From: Nonomuraea purpurea
GTDB lineage: Bacteria; Actinomycetota; Actinomycetes; Streptosporangiales; Streptosporangiaceae
Assembly: GCF_042650645.1 (NCBI RefSeq)
Contig: NZ_JBHSBI010000010.1
Coordinates: 62,001 to 126,000, forward strand
Reading direction: 5' to 3'
Length of the DNA stretch: 64,000 nucleotides
The notes beneath the pieces are model-generated. The model ran no database searches and was not told where the DNA came from. It saw only the letters and a list, made by a program, of their open reading frames with translations. Both the position numbers and the translations under genes were made by a program. Below are positions 1-9,016 of this stretch, in pieces. The number at the start of each line of letters is the position of its first letter. The stretch's first letter is position 1.

Positions 1-31
1 TGCTGCGGCGGAGCGTACGGAGGATGACGGC

Positions 32-805
32 GTGAAGCTGGCGGTCAGCACGTTGGGGATGCCCGGTGAAGGGCTCGACAGGGCGATCGAGATCGCGGTC
101 GGCGGGGGCTGCCAGGGGCTGGAGTTGCGCCTGCATCCGGACACCGGCGTGCACAGCGGGCTGGACGCGGGGGAGCGGCGGTCGGTGCGGTCGCGAGTGG
201 AAGGGGCGGGCCTGGAAATTTCCGCCCTCGCCGGATATGTCAGGGTTTGTGAGCCCGGACCGGACGAACCGGTTATCGAGGCGCTGCTCGCCGACCTGCG
301 GCTCGCCGCCGACCTGGGCGCGCCCGCGGTACGGGTGTTCCCGCGCGGCGACGATCCGGCCATCGGCGCCCGCAGGCTCAAAGCCGTTTCCGGTACGGCC
401 GCCGGCCTCGGACGCCGCGTGCTCGTCGAGACGCACGACAGCATGGCCACCGGCGCGGCCCTGGCCGAGGTGCTCGCCGCCGCCGACTGCCCCGGCACGA
501 CCGGCGCGATCTGGGACCTGCTGCACCCGTGGCGCCACGGCGAACCCCCGGCCGCCACGCTGGCCGCGCTCGGCCCGTACCTCGCCTATGTGCAGGTCAA
601 GGATGCCGTCTCGGCCGAGGACACCACGCCGGTGCCCATGTGGACGGGTTCCGTGCCGCTGGAGGAGGCCGGGGAGCTGCTGCGCGGGGCCGGCTACGAC
701 GGGTGGGTCTCGCTGGAGTGGGAGCGTACCTGGTATCCGCATGTCGCGCCGGTTGAGGAGATTCTGCCGGGAGCGGCGGAGTGGGTGCGGAGATTCACCG
801 CTTAG
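32..805 (+). CDS. Sugar phosphate isomerase/epimerase (AP-endonuclease-2 TIM barrel)
   Basis: This 257-residue protein has the xylose-isomerase-like TIM barrel pattern: an N-terminal strand (KLAVSTLGMPG), then GCQGLELRLHPD, a central VRVFPRG strand, LVETHDS, and a C-terminal YDGWVSLEWERTW that carries the usual late metal-binding Glu. Members of this superfamily isomerise or epimerise sugars, inositol derivatives or hydroxypyruvate; the substrate cannot be read here. The GTG start is preceded by a GGAGG-like site at about 19-23. It lies 8 bp upstream of the hydrolase gene at 814, so the two are probably cotranscribed. A second member of the same fold is encoded at 4496-5410 on the other strand. 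Confidence 0.85.
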   Translation: MKLAVSTLGMPGEGLDRAIEIAVGGGCQGLELRLHPDTGVHSGLDAGERRSVRSRVEGAGLEISALAGYVRVCEPGPDEPVIEALLADLRLAADLGAPAVRVFPRGDDPAIGARRLKAVSGTAAGLGRRVLVETHDSMATGAALAEVLAAADCPGTTGAIWDLLHPWRHGEPPAATLAALGPYLAYVQVKDAVSAEDTTPVPMWTGSVPLEEAGELLRGAGYDGWVSLEWERTWYPHVAPVEEILPGAAEWVRRFTA

Positions 806-813
806 ATGGGGGT

Positions 814-1728
814 ATGTCCCCTTTCAGAGATAAAGTCCTCGTCGTCGGGATGGACGGCCTGCGTTTCGACCGGCTCCAGGTTCTCGACGCGCCCGTGCTG
901 GCCGGGTTGATGTCCTCCGGCGCGTACGGCACCAGCAAACTCCCCTACGGAGAGGCGGGAACGCCGCGTACGGAATCGCCGGGAGAGATCGTCCCCAAGG
1001 CTCCGGAGCCGGGCGGCAGGGTCATCAGGTCGCGTACGGACTCGGGCCCCGGGTGGTCGTCCATCGCCACCGGGGTCTGGCCGGACAAACACGGCGTCGT
1101 AGACAACAGCTTCTCAGAAGCCGATTTCACCAAATTTCCTGACTACTTGACTCGTGTGAAGAACGCTCGCCCCGACCTGACCACGTCGGCGTTCTTCTCC
1201 TGGATATCGCTCGCCGAACAGGGCGCCTTCGGCGACGCCATCGACCACCGCTTCGCCCTCGACGGCTACGCCCTCGGCTGGGCCGCCGCCGACGAACAGG
1301 TCGCCGAGGCCGCCGAGCGCCACCTGGCCGACGACGACCCCGACGCCGTGTTCGTGTACCTGGGCGACATCGACGAGGTGGCCCACGCCCTCGGCGCGTT
1401 CTGTCCCGAGTACGCCGCCGCGCTTGAAACCCAGGACGCCTACCTTGGGCGCCTGCTCGCCACGATCCGCGGGCGGGCCTCGTACGCCGCGGAGCGCTGG
1501 ACCGTCCTGGTGACGACCGACCACGGGCACGTGGACGACGGCGGCCACGGGGGCACCTCGGATGAGGAGCGCACGGTGTTCGTGATCGCCGCCCGGCTGG
1601 GGGAGGACCTCGGCGGCCGTTCTCTCCTCGCTCCCCGGTTGGTGGACGTGGGGCCGACGGCGCTGGCGCTCCTCGGGGTGGCCATCGATCCCGCATGGCG
1701 CCTGGACGGGGTGCCGCTGGAGCTCTGA
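814..1728 (+). CDS. Alkaline phosphatase superfamily phosphodiesterase/nucleotide pyrophosphatase-like hydrolase
   Basis: The 304-residue product carries the metal-site motifs of the type I phosphodiesterase/alkaline phosphatase superfamily. VVGMDGLRFDRL is the first metal-binding Asp. GPGWSSIATGVWPDKHGVVDN holds the likely Ser nucleophile. GDIDEVAHALG supplies Asp and His, and TTDHGHVDDGGHGG the last Asp-His-His group. No signal peptide is evident, so it is probably cytoplasmic. ATG 814 was preferred to an upstream in-frame GTG at 781 because the GTG lies inside the preceding gene and 814 follows a G-rich ribosome-binding stretch. The natural substrate is unknown; phosphodiesters or nucleotide sugars are typical of the family. 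Confidence 0.85.
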   Translation: MSPFRDKVLVVGMDGLRFDRLQVLDAPVLAGLMSSGAYGTSKLPYGEAGTPRTESPGEIVPKAPEPGGRVIRSRTDSGPGWSSIATGVWPDKHGVVDNSFSEADFTKFPDYLTRVKNARPDLTTSAFFSWISLAEQGAFGDAIDHRFALDGYALGWAAADEQVAEAAERHLADDDPDAVFVYLGDIDEVAHALGAFCPEYAAALETQDAYLGRLLATIRGRASYAAERWTVLVTTDHGHVDDGGHGGTSDEERTVFVIAARLGEDLGGRSLLAPRLVDVGPTALALLGVAIDPAWRLDGVPLEL

Positions 1729-1804
1729 TGTTCATCACCTGTTGAATTTCTGCCGGACGAGCGTGACAATTGTGAGGAAACGCTGAACGGCTGGGGTGCA
1801 CTCA

Positions 1805-4480
1805 ATGACGACCGCACTGGACTTCTCCGAGATCGACGCCGGGATGCCGGCCGAGGTGGGTGGCAAGGCCGCCAACCTCGGCGAGCTGACCAGGGCGGGC
1901 CTACCGGTGCCGCCCGGCTGGGTGCTGACGACGGAGGCGTACCGCCAGGTCGCGCAGGGGCTGCAACCAGGCGACCTCGCCGGCCCGACGCTCGCTGAGC
2001 AGGCCAGGCGGCACCTGCTGGAAGCGCCGGTGCCCGCCGAGGTGCACGAGACGATCGTGACGTCCTACGCCGCGCTCGGGGACGACGTGCCGGTGGCGGT
2101 ACGCTCGTCCGCCACAGCCGAAGACCTGCCATTCGCCAGCTTCGCCGGACAGCAGGACACGTTCCTGAACGTCGTGGGGGCGCAGGAGGTGGTGGCCGCC
2201 GTACGCCGCTGCTGGGCCTCCCTCTGGACCGACCGCGCCGTCGCCTACAGGGAGGCCAACGGCATCGACCACGCCTCGGTACGGCTCGCGGTGGTCGTCC
2301 AGGTCATGGTGGACGCGCAGGTCGCGGGGGTGATGTTCACCGCGAACCCGGTAACGGGCCGACGCCGCGAAAGCGTCATCGACGCCAGCCCCGGCCTTGG
2401 GGAGGCCGTCGTGTCCGGCGCGGTCAACCCGGACCGGTTCGTCGTCTACGAGGGCGAGATCCTCGAACGGCACCCGGGAGACAAACGGATACTGATCCGC
2501 CCCCGCCCGGGCGGCGGCACAGAACGCCTCGAAACCCCCGATCCGGGCCCGGCGGTCGCCCTGGACGTCCCCGAAGTCACCGCTGAGCCCGCCCCCGCCT
2601 CACCGAACGGCCTCGATCCCGTCGCCGTCCCGAGTGGTGGCTTCTGCCTGGACGATGTGCGGGTACGCGAGCTGGCGGCGCTCGGCATTCGCGTTGAGGA
2701 GCACTTCGGTGCGCCCCAGGACATCGAGTGGGCCATCGACGCCGACGGCGTGCTCTGGCTCACCCAGGCCAGGCCGATCACGACCCTCTACCCCCTGCCC
2801 GAGCCGACCAGGCCGGGCCTGCGCGTGTACTTCTCGCTCAACGTCGCCCAGGGCGTCATGGGCCCGCTCACGCCGCTGGGGCTGGAGACGTTCAAGCTGG
2901 TCAGCGGGGGCGCGGCGCGGCTGTTCGGCTACGGCTCCAAGCGCCGCCTCGACGGCCCGGCGTTCATGACGGAGTCGGGCGGGCGCATGTGGATCGACCT
3001 CACCACGGCCGTACGCAGCCGCGTGGGCCGCACCGTCCTGCCGCGCATGCTCACCCTGGGCGAGGCCCGTACCGTCGCCGTCTTCAACCGGTTGGCGGAG
3101 GATCCCCGGCTGCCGCTGACGCACACCTCCCCGCTCCCCGCCCTGCGCGGCGCGTTCCGCTTCGCCCGGGGCGTCCACGCCCCGTCCCGCGTCCTGATGG
3201 CGCTGACCAGGCCGAACAGGGCCCTGGCTTACGCGGCGCGTGTCGGTGAGGAACTCGACAGGAAGCTCAAGCTGCCCGCCGACATCACCCCCGCCCAGCG
3301 GCTGGACCACGCGGAACGAACCCTCGCCGGCACCTTCCCTGCCATCGTCTCGATCATGCCCATCGTGATCACCGGTTACGGCCTGTTCGCCCTGGCGTCC
3401 AAGCTGTCGGGCGTCCCGGTGGACCAGATGCAGGACGTGCTGCGCAGCGTCCCCCACAACCCGACCACCGAGATGGACCTGGAGCTGTGGCGCCTGGCCA
3501 CCCGCATCGAGCCCGAGCCGTTCCTGCGGGAGTCCGTGCCCGAGCTGGTGCGCCTCTACCGGTCCGAACGGCTCCCGCCGAAGGCGCAGGCCGAGATCAC
3601 CGTGTTCCTCGCCGAATACGGCCACCGCGGGGTCGCCGAGATCGACCTGGGGGTGCCGCGCTGGTCGGAGGAGCCCGCCCACATCCTCGGCGTCCTGGCC
3701 AACTACCTGCGCATGGACGCCGGCGTCGACCTGGCTCCGACGGCGGTGTTCGCCAAGGGCGTCGAGCAGGCGCGGGCCGCGACCGCGAACGTGATGGCGC
3801 ATGCCCGCGGCAAGGGCCGGTGGCGGGCCGCCGTGGTGCGTTTCGGGCTGCGGCGCACCCGGACGTACGCGGGGCTGCGCGAACTGCCCAAGTTCTACGC
3901 GGTCAAGGCCATCGCCGCCATACGGCAGAGCCTGCTCGTGGTCGGCGCTCACCTGGTGGAGGCGGGCGTGCTGGATTCGGCGCGCGACGTGGTGTTCCTG
4001 ACCTTCGACGAGATCAGGTCGGCCCTGAACGGCGACAGCGGCTTGCGGGCTCTGGTGGGGGAGCGGCGGGTCGCCTACGAGCTGGAGTCGCGCCGCAGGC
4101 ACGTCCCCAGGGTGCTGCTGTCCGACGGCACCGAGCCCGAGACCCTCGTCGCCACCGCCCACGAGGGCGCGCTGATCGGCACCCCTGCCTCGGCCGGCAC
4201 CGTCACCGGCGTGGCCCGGGTGGTGCTCGACCCGATCGGCGCCCACCTGGAGCCCGGCGAGATCCTCGTGTGCCCCTCGACGGATCCGGGCTGGACCCCG
4301 CTGTTCCTGACGGCCGGCGGGCTGGTGATGGAGATGGGCGGGGCCATGTCGCACGGCGCGGTGGTGGCCAGGGAGTACGGCATCCCGGCCGTCGTCGGCG
4401 TACCCGACGCCACCCACCGCATCACCACCGGCCAGGAGATCACGATCGACGGCGCCGCGGGCACGGTGTCGATTTCATGA
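1805..4480 (+). CDS. PEP/pyruvate-binding dikinase family protein, rifamycin phosphotransferase-like or PEP synthase paralogue
   Basis: At 891 residues this has the three-part layout of PEP synthases and rifamycin phosphotransferases. The N-terminal ATP-grasp half contains VGGKAANLGELTRAG and AVRSSATAEDLPFASFAGQQD and ends at about residue 325 with WLTQARPITTLYPLPE. A long central domain follows. The C-terminal swivelling phosphohistidine domain carries AMSHGAVVAREYGIPAVVG, with His as the phosphate carrier. The ARPITTLYP transition and the length favour the rifamycin phosphotransferase branch, but the palindromic rifamycin-associated element was not found upstream. ATG 1805 is used rather than GTG 1796. 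It starts 76 bp after the hydrolase gene. The family is certain; the acceptor (water or a drug) is not. Confidence 0.82.
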   Translation: MTTALDFSEIDAGMPAEVGGKAANLGELTRAGLPVPPGWVLTTEAYRQVAQGLQPGDLAGPTLAEQARRHLLEAPVPAEVHETIVTSYAALGDDVPVAVRSSATAEDLPFASFAGQQDTFLNVVGAQEVVAAVRRCWASLWTDRAVAYREANGIDHASVRLAVVVQVMVDAQVAGVMFTANPVTGRRRESVIDASPGLGEAVVSGAVNPDRFVVYEGEILERHPGDKRILIRPRPGGGTERLETPDPGPAVALDVPEVTAEPAPASPNGLDPVAVPSGGFCLDDVRVRELAALGIRVEEHFGAPQDIEWAIDADGVLWLTQARPITTLYPLPEPTRPGLRVYFSLNVAQGVMGPLTPLGLETFKLVSGGAARLFGYGSKRRLDGPAFMTESGGRMWIDLTTAVRSRVGRTVLPRMLTLGEARTVAVFNRLAEDPRLPLTHTSPLPALRGAFRFARGVHAPSRVLMALTRPNRALAYAARVGEELDRKLKLPADITPAQRLDHAERTLAGTFPAIVSIMPIVITGYGLFALASKLSGVPVDQMQDVLRSVPHNPTTEMDLELWRLATRIEPEPFLRESVPELVRLYRSERLPPKAQAEITVFLAEYGHRGVAEIDLGVPRWSEEPAHILGVLANYLRMDAGVDLAPTAVFAKGVEQARAATANVMAHARGKGRWRAAVVRFGLRRTRTYAGLRELPKFYAVKAIAAIRQSLLVVGAHLVEAGVLDSARDVVFLTFDEIRSALNGDSGLRALVGERRVAYELESRRRHVPRVLLSDGTEPETLVATAHEGALIGTPASAGTVTGVARVVLDPIGAHLEPGEILVCPSTDPGWTPLFLTAGGLVMEMGGAMSHGAVVAREYGIPAVVGVPDATHRITTGQEITIDGAAGTVSIS

Positions 4481-4495
4481 CCAAATCGGGGATGC

Positions 4496-5410
4496 TCAGG
4501 GCCTGGCGAGCACCACGTCCTCGTAGCGGGACTTCATCGTGGCCACCACCTGGTCCGGGTCGGCGGCCCAGATGTCGGCGTTGAAGATCTCCACCTCGAC
4601 GTCCCCGGCGTACCCGGCCGCGAGCACCGCCCGGGTGATCGGCCGGAAGTCGATCACGCCGTCGCCCATCATGCCCCGTCCGAGCAGGATGTCCTGCGGC
4701 AGCGGATGCAGGTAGTCGCACACCTGGTAGGAGGCGATCCTGCGGCCCGCCCGCGCGATGTCCTCGAACAAGCGCGGGTCCCACCAGACGTGGAAGGTGT
4801 CGACCACCACGCCGACCTGCTCCTCGGGGTAGGGCAGGCTCAGGTCGAGCGCCTGGCCCAGCGTGGACAGGACAGCGCGGTCCGGGCAGTAGATCGGGTG
4901 CAGGGGCTCCAGGGCCAGCTTGACGCCGCGTTCGCCGGCATAGGGCGCAAGCTCCGCGAGCGCCTCGGCCACCCGCTCCCGCGCCCCGGCCAGGTTCCGG
5001 GAGAACCCGGCGGGGGCGACCGATCCGGTCGTGGAGCCGGAGCCGGTGGCCGTTTCGGGCAGGGGTTCGCCGGGTTTGACGCCGGGCAGCCCGCCCACCA
5101 CCATCACCAGGCAGGCCGCCTCCAGCTCGGCCGCCTCGTCGACGGCCCGCCGGTTGTCGTCCAGCGCCTGGGCGAACGCCCTGCGTCCTTCCTCGCCCGG
5201 CAGCCCGCCGGCCGTCAGGAAGCCGCCCCGGCACAACGACGACACGCGCAGCCCGGCCTCACGCACCAGCTTGACGCTGCGCGCGAGCCCCTCCTCGGCG
5301 ACCTTCTCCCGCCACAGCCCGACCGCCTCCAGGCCGTGCCGTACGCACCCGTCCACGGCCTGCGTGACCGTCCAGCGCCGGGTCGTCCACTGGTTCAGCG
5401 AAAGGCTCAC
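4496..5410 (-). CDS. Sugar phosphate isomerase/epimerase (TIM barrel)
   Basis: The 304-residue product starts MSLSLNQWTTRRWTVTQAVDGCVRHG and continues with VGLWREKV, ALEPLHPIYCPDRAVL, VGVVVDTFHVWWDP and GDVEVEIFNADIW. These are the AP-endonuclease-2/xylose isomerase-like TIM barrel signatures with metal-binding Glu, Asp, His and Glu residues. GTG 5410 overlaps the stop of the DUF993 gene by four bases (GTGA), so translation is coupled. It is the last gene of a three-gene leftward operon and probably acts on the ketose or inosose made by the upstream dehydrogenase. The exact sugar is unknown. Confidence 0.85.
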   Translation of the reverse strand: MSLSLNQWTTRRWTVTQAVDGCVRHGLEAVGLWREKVAEEGLARSVKLVREAGLRVSSLCRGGFLTAGGLPGEEGRRAFAQALDDNRRAVDEAAELEAACLVMVVGGLPGVKPGEPLPETATGSGSTTGSVAPAGFSRNLAGARERVAEALAELAPYAGERGVKLALEPLHPIYCPDRAVLSTLGQALDLSLPYPEEQVGVVVDTFHVWWDPRLFEDIARAGRRIASYQVCDYLHPLPQDILLGRGMMGDGVIDFRPITRAVLAAGYAGDVEVEIFNADIWAADPDQVVATMKSRYEDVVLARP

Positions 5411-6570
5411 AGCCCGTTCACCGCCAGCAGCGTCTTCATGCGGCGCACGGCCAGCTCCTGGTCGGCCAGCAGCCCCGCCTGGTCGGCCAGGCGGAACACC
5501 TGCGCCAGGTGCCGCAGCGAGCGGGCCGACTGGGCGCCGTTCACCATGGCGAACGCGTCCTGGTGGCCGTTCAGCCAGGCCAGGAAGACGATGCCGGTCT
5601 TGTAGTGGTACGTCGGCGTCTCGAAGATCTTCCGCGACAGCGGGACGGTCGGGGCGAGGATCTCGTCGTAGGCGGCCAGCAGCCGGTCGCGGTCGGCCAC
5701 GTCGCCGGCCGCCTCGGCCGCGTCCAGCGCCTGGAGCGCCGCGGCGGCGGCGGGGGCGATGGCGTCGAAGATGCCCAGCAGGGCGTGCGAGCCGGTCCTG
5801 ATCAGCGACGGGTAGTTGAAGTCGTCGCCGGTGTAGAGCTTGACGCCCTCGGGGAGCGCGGCGCGCAGGCGCACCTCGTGCTCCTCGTCCAGGAGCGACA
5901 CCTTCACGCCGTCCACCGTCGCGGCGTGGGCGTGGATCAGCTCCAGGAACGACTCGGTCGCCGCCGCCACGTCCCGCGAACCCCAGTAGCCGGCCAGTTG
6001 CGGGTCGAACATCTCGCCCAGCCAGTGCAGGATCACCGGGCGGTCCGCCAGGCCGAACAGCTTGCCGTACACCTGGTGGTAGTCGCGCGGGCCCTCGGCC
6101 GCCCTGGCGAGCTGACGGGAGGCCATGATGATCACCCCGGCGCCCGTGGACTGGACGGTCTCGATCTGCTCGGAGTACGCGGCGGTGATCGTGTGCAGGT
6201 CGGCCGCGTCGGGCGCGTGGTCGGTGCCCGCGCCGCAGGCCACCAGAATGGCGGGGTCTCCGACCGTACGGGCCTCGGCGGCGCTGCGCCGGACGAGCTC
6301 CTTGGTGGCCGCCCAGTCCAGGCCCATGTTGCGCTGGGCCGTGTCCATGGCGTCGGCCACCCGCAGCCCGTGCGACCACAGGTGGTGGCGGAAGCGGAGG
6401 GTCGCGTCCCAGTCGACGACGGCGGGGGCGCCGGGCGTGTTGTCGCCGAGCGGGTCGGCGACGACGTGGGCGGCCGCGTACACGATGCGGCTGGTCGCGG
6501 GCGCGTCGATCGCGGGCCAGGACACGGGCTCGTTGAGGGTGTAGGCGCCGATGCCGGGAAGGTCGATCAT
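5407..6570 (-). CDS. DUF993 family (dihydrodipicolinate synthase-like aldolase fold) protein
   Basis: This 387-residue protein resembles the DUF993 group, which are aldolase-fold proteins of the dihydrodipicolinate synthase superfamily. Visible segments are MGLDWAATKELVRRSAAEAR, ILVACGAGTDH, YGKLFGLADRPVILHWLGEMFDP and KLYTGDDFNYPSLI. They suggest a (beta/alpha)8 barrel with a sugar-acid or aldol substrate, but no reaction is established for this group that I know of. ATG 6570 shares one base with the stop of the oxidoreductase gene (TGATG). Sitting between a Gfo/Idh/MocA dehydrogenase and a sugar isomerase, it probably performs the carbon-carbon cleavage step of the pathway; that is an inference. 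Confidence 0.8.
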   Translation of the reverse strand: MIDLPGIGAYTLNEPVSWPAIDAPATSRIVYAAAHVVADPLGDNTPGAPAVVDWDATLRFRHHLWSHGLRVADAMDTAQRNMGLDWAATKELVRRSAAEARTVGDPAILVACGAGTDHAPDAADLHTITAAYSEQIETVQSTGAGVIIMASRQLARAAEGPRDYHQVYGKLFGLADRPVILHWLGEMFDPQLAGYWGSRDVAAATESFLELIHAHAATVDGVKVSLLDEEHEVRLRAALPEGVKLYTGDDFNYPSLIRTGSHALLGIFDAIAPAAAAALQALDAAEAAGDVADRDRLLAAYDEILAPTVPLSRKIFETPTYHYKTGIVFLAWLNGHQDAFAMVNGAQSARSLRHLAQVFRLADQAGLLADQELAVRRMKTLLAVNGL

Positions 6571-7715
6571 CACAGCTGCGGCACCTCGATCCTGCGTCCC
6601 TCGGCCGACGAACGCAGGCCCAGCTCGGCGAGCTGCACGCCACGGGCGCCGGAGGCGAAGTCGTTCGGGAAGGGCGCGTCCTCCAGCACGTGCCTGACGA
6701 ACGCCTCCCACTGGATCTTGAACCCGTTGTCGAACTCGGCGTTGTCCGGCACCTCCTGCCACCCGTCGCGGAAGCGCGCGGTGGCGGGCAGGTCGGGGTT
6801 CCAGACGGGCTTGGGGGTGGCGGAACGGTGCTGGACGCGGCAGTTGCGCAGGCCCGCCACCGCGCTCCCGTGCGTGCCGTCCACCTGGAACTCGACGAGC
6901 TCGTCCCGGTTCACGCGAACGGTCCAGGAAGAGTTGATCTGAACGACGATGCCGCCCTCGATGGTGAAGATTCCGTACGCGGCGTCGTCGGCGGTGGCCT
7001 GGTAGGTGTTGCCCTGCTCGTCCACCCGTGCCGGGATGTGCGTCGCGGCCTGGGCGTAGACCGACTGGACGCGGCCGAACAGGTTCTCCATCACGTAGTG
7101 CCAGTGCGGGAACATGTCGAGCACGATGCCGCCGCCGTCCTCGGCCCGGTAGTTCCACGAGGGGCGCTGGGCCTCCTGCCAGTCGCCCTCGAACACCCAG
7201 TACCCGAACTCCCCGCGCACCGACAGGATCCGGCCGAAGAAACCGCCGTCGATCAGGCGCTTCAGCTTGAGCAGGCCCGGCAGGAACAGCTTGTCCTGGA
7301 CGACGCCGTTCTTGACGCCCTTGGCGGCGGCGGCCTCGGCCAGCGCGACGGCCTCCTGCGTGGACTCGGCGGTGGGTTTCTCGGCGTAGATGTGCTTTCC
7401 CGCCTCGATCGCCTTCAGCACGGCTTTGACGCGGGCGCTGGTGACCTGGGCGTCGAAGTAGATCAGGTTGTCTTCGTCGGCGAGGGCGGAGTCGAGGTCG
7501 GTGGTGAAATCCGAAATTCCATGCTTCTCCGCGATATCTGCCAATTTGTCTGCATTTCTACCGACAAGTACTGGCTTGAGTCTCACCTTGCCGCCGTCCG
7601 AGAGCGCGACACCGCCCTGCTCGTTGATGGCCAGGACAGAACGGACCAGGTGCTGGCGGTAACCCATCCGTCCGGTGACGCCGTTCATCACGACGCCGAT
7701 GGTGCGCACGCTCAT
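6570..7715 (-). CDS. Gfo/Idh/MocA family oxidoreductase
   Basis: The 381-residue product has an N-terminal Rossmann domain beginning RTIGVVMNGVTGRMGYRQHLVRS, followed by IYAEKPTAES, the conserved EKP motif of Gfo/Idh/MocA dehydrogenases, and the usual C-terminal domain with FPHWHYVMENLFG. These enzymes oxidise or reduce sugars, inositols or sugar acids with NAD(P). ATG 7715 was chosen over upstream in-frame codons because the homologous region starts here and AAGGG lies just upstream. It is the first gene of the leftward operon and follows the LacI-type palindrome at 7740-7755. No dedicated regulator is in the window. Confidence 0.88.
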   Translation of the reverse strand: MSVRTIGVVMNGVTGRMGYRQHLVRSVLAINEQGGVALSDGGKVRLKPVLVGRNADKLADIAEKHGISDFTTDLDSALADEDNLIYFDAQVTSARVKAVLKAIEAGKHIYAEKPTAESTQEAVALAEAAAAKGVKNGVVQDKLFLPGLLKLKRLIDGGFFGRILSVRGEFGYWVFEGDWQEAQRPSWNYRAEDGGGIVLDMFPHWHYVMENLFGRVQSVYAQAATHIPARVDEQGNTYQATADDAAYGIFTIEGGIVVQINSSWTVRVNRDELVEFQVDGTHGSAVAGLRNCRVQHRSATPKPVWNPDLPATARFRDGWQEVPDNAEFDNGFKIQWEAFVRHVLEDAPFPNDFASGARGVQLAELGLRSSAEGRRIEVPQL

Positions 7716-7739
7716 TGAGTATCCCTTCAGGGCAACATG

Positions 7740-7755
7740 GGGAAAGCGCTTTCCC
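7740..7755. promoter_or_regulatory. LacI-family operator, perfect 16-bp palindrome
   Basis: GGGAAAGCGCTTTCCC is a perfect palindrome centred on the CpG typical of LacI/GalR-family operators. It lies 25 bp upstream of the ATG of the Gfo/Idh/MocA gene, where a repressor would block the start of transcription. The cognate LacI-type gene is not in this window. The site predicts sugar-inducible expression of 4496-7715. Confidence 0.75.
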
Positions 7756-7936
7756 GAACCGTACGGCCGCCCTGCCGAGCCCGTCAAGTAGCCCCGCCCC
7801 GCGCGTTGTGCCGACAGGGGTGCGACCAGGGCCGGGACAACGCTGGACCAGTGGGATGCGGCGTGGTGCCCGGGGCAAGGTGTCCCGGACCCCGCAGCGG
7901 CCACTCAGCGATGTGGCGGCGCGGGGTCAACCTCCC

Positions 7937-8947
7937 CTACTGGAATACGAGGGTGCGGAAGGTGTTGCGGATCTCTTTGAGCGGGTGGCGGTCGCGGCTG
8001 TAGTAGAGCTTGTTGGTCAGCAGGACGGCCCAGCGGTTCTGCTTTGGGGAGATCCACATGCCGGTGCCGGTGAAGCCGTAGTGGACGTAGACGCCGTCCG
8101 CCGGGTCGGTCCCGGAGGCCGGGTGCCAGAACAGTCCCCGTGCGGGTTGCAGGTCGCCGGTTTGGACCTGCAGGGACTCCTGGACCCAGGCGGCGCTGGT
8201 GCCGAAGGGCTGGAGAAGATGCTGCAGGTACGCGGCTAGGTCGGGCGCGGTGGAGAAGGCGCCGGCGATGCCGCAGACGCCGCCGAGCAGGCGGGCGGAG
8301 AAGTCGTGCACGGTGCCTCGGAGGTGGCGGCCGGCGTCGTCGTCGTGCTCGGTGGGGGCGCAGCGTTCGGCGGGGAGCGGGCCGAAGCGGGTGGCGGTCA
8401 TGCCGAGGGGCTGCCAGACGGTTGTGCGGGCGAGGTGGTCGAGTGGGGTGGCGGTGAGGTGTTCGGCGAGGAAGCCGAGGATGAGGGCGGCGCGGTCGGT
8501 GTATTCGACGGCTTGGCCGGGTGGGCGGTTGAGGGGTTCGCGTAGGACGCCGGTGCGGATCTGGTCGGTGCCGTAGAGGTTTCTGAGGTTGGCCCGGAGC
8601 GGTAGACCGGCGGTGTGGGTGAGGAGTTGGCGTACGCTCACGGAGGCGAGCTGGTAGCCGTTCAGCTCTGGCATGTGTGCGGCGAGGGGGTCGTCCAGGC
8701 TCAGGCGCTGCTGCTGCCACAGAGTGCCGATGACGGACCAGACAGCGATGATCTTGGTGAGACTGGCGACGTCGAAGACGGTGTCCGGGGTCATGGGACG
8801 GCCGGGGTCTTCGGGGTCGAGCAGCCCGCAGGAGCCCGAAGCGTGGGTACCGTCGGCGTCGCCTGTCGCCCAGACCGCGCCGGGATAGACCTGCTGCTGG
8901 ACGCCCTGGAGGAGAAGGCGCTCGATGCGATCCGGGTCGGGCGTCAT
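7937..8947 (-). CDS. Class C beta-lactamase-like serine hydrolase
   Basis: The 336-residue protein has the serine beta-lactamase/D-aminopeptidase fold signatures. FDVASLTK contains the SxxK catalytic Ser62-Lys65. LLTHTAGLP lies at about residue 110, and EYTDRAALILGFLAEHL supplies the Tyr in the position of the YxN motif. YVHYGFTGTGMWISP near the C-terminus is in the place of the KTG-like HxG strand. No signal peptide is visible, so it is probably an intracellular esterase, amidase or peptidase rather than a secreted beta-lactamase. It is downstream of the decayed phosphoesterase gene and the MurA-like gene on the same strand, which suggests a cell-wall or nucleotide-sugar role. ATG 8947 is used. 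Confidence 0.85.
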   Translation of the reverse strand: MTPDPDRIERLLLQGVQQQVYPGAVWATGDADGTHASGSCGLLDPEDPGRPMTPDTVFDVASLTKIIAVWSVIGTLWQQQRLSLDDPLAAHMPELNGYQLASVSVRQLLTHTAGLPLRANLRNLYGTDQIRTGVLREPLNRPPGQAVEYTDRAALILGFLAEHLTATPLDHLARTTVWQPLGMTATRFGPLPAERCAPTEHDDDAGRHLRGTVHDFSARLLGGVCGIAGAFSTAPDLAAYLQHLLQPFGTSAAWVQESLQVQTGDLQPARGLFWHPASGTDPADGVYVHYGFTGTGMWISPKQNRWAVLLTNKLYYSRDRHPLKEIRNTFRTLVFQ

Positions 8948-9016
8948 GGTCTCCCTCTCAAAGGGCGGCTGGCTGCGGGTGTCAGCGTAGTGTCGTGGCT
9001 GGTCCGGCGGGGTGTA

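Noticed and set aside
1..35. Possible 3' end of an upstream gene (TGA at 25-27 or at 33-35).
   Set aside because: Two frames end here and neither gives enough residues to recognise; not annotated.
1729..1804. Search for the rifamycin-associated palindrome before the large phosphotransferase-like gene.
   Set aside because: No matching inverted repeat is present.
2600..4417. 605-codon open frame on the minus strand inside the PEP-synthase-like gene.
   Set aside because: It is the antisense shadow of a strong gene; composition is His/Gly/Arg-rich with no motifs.
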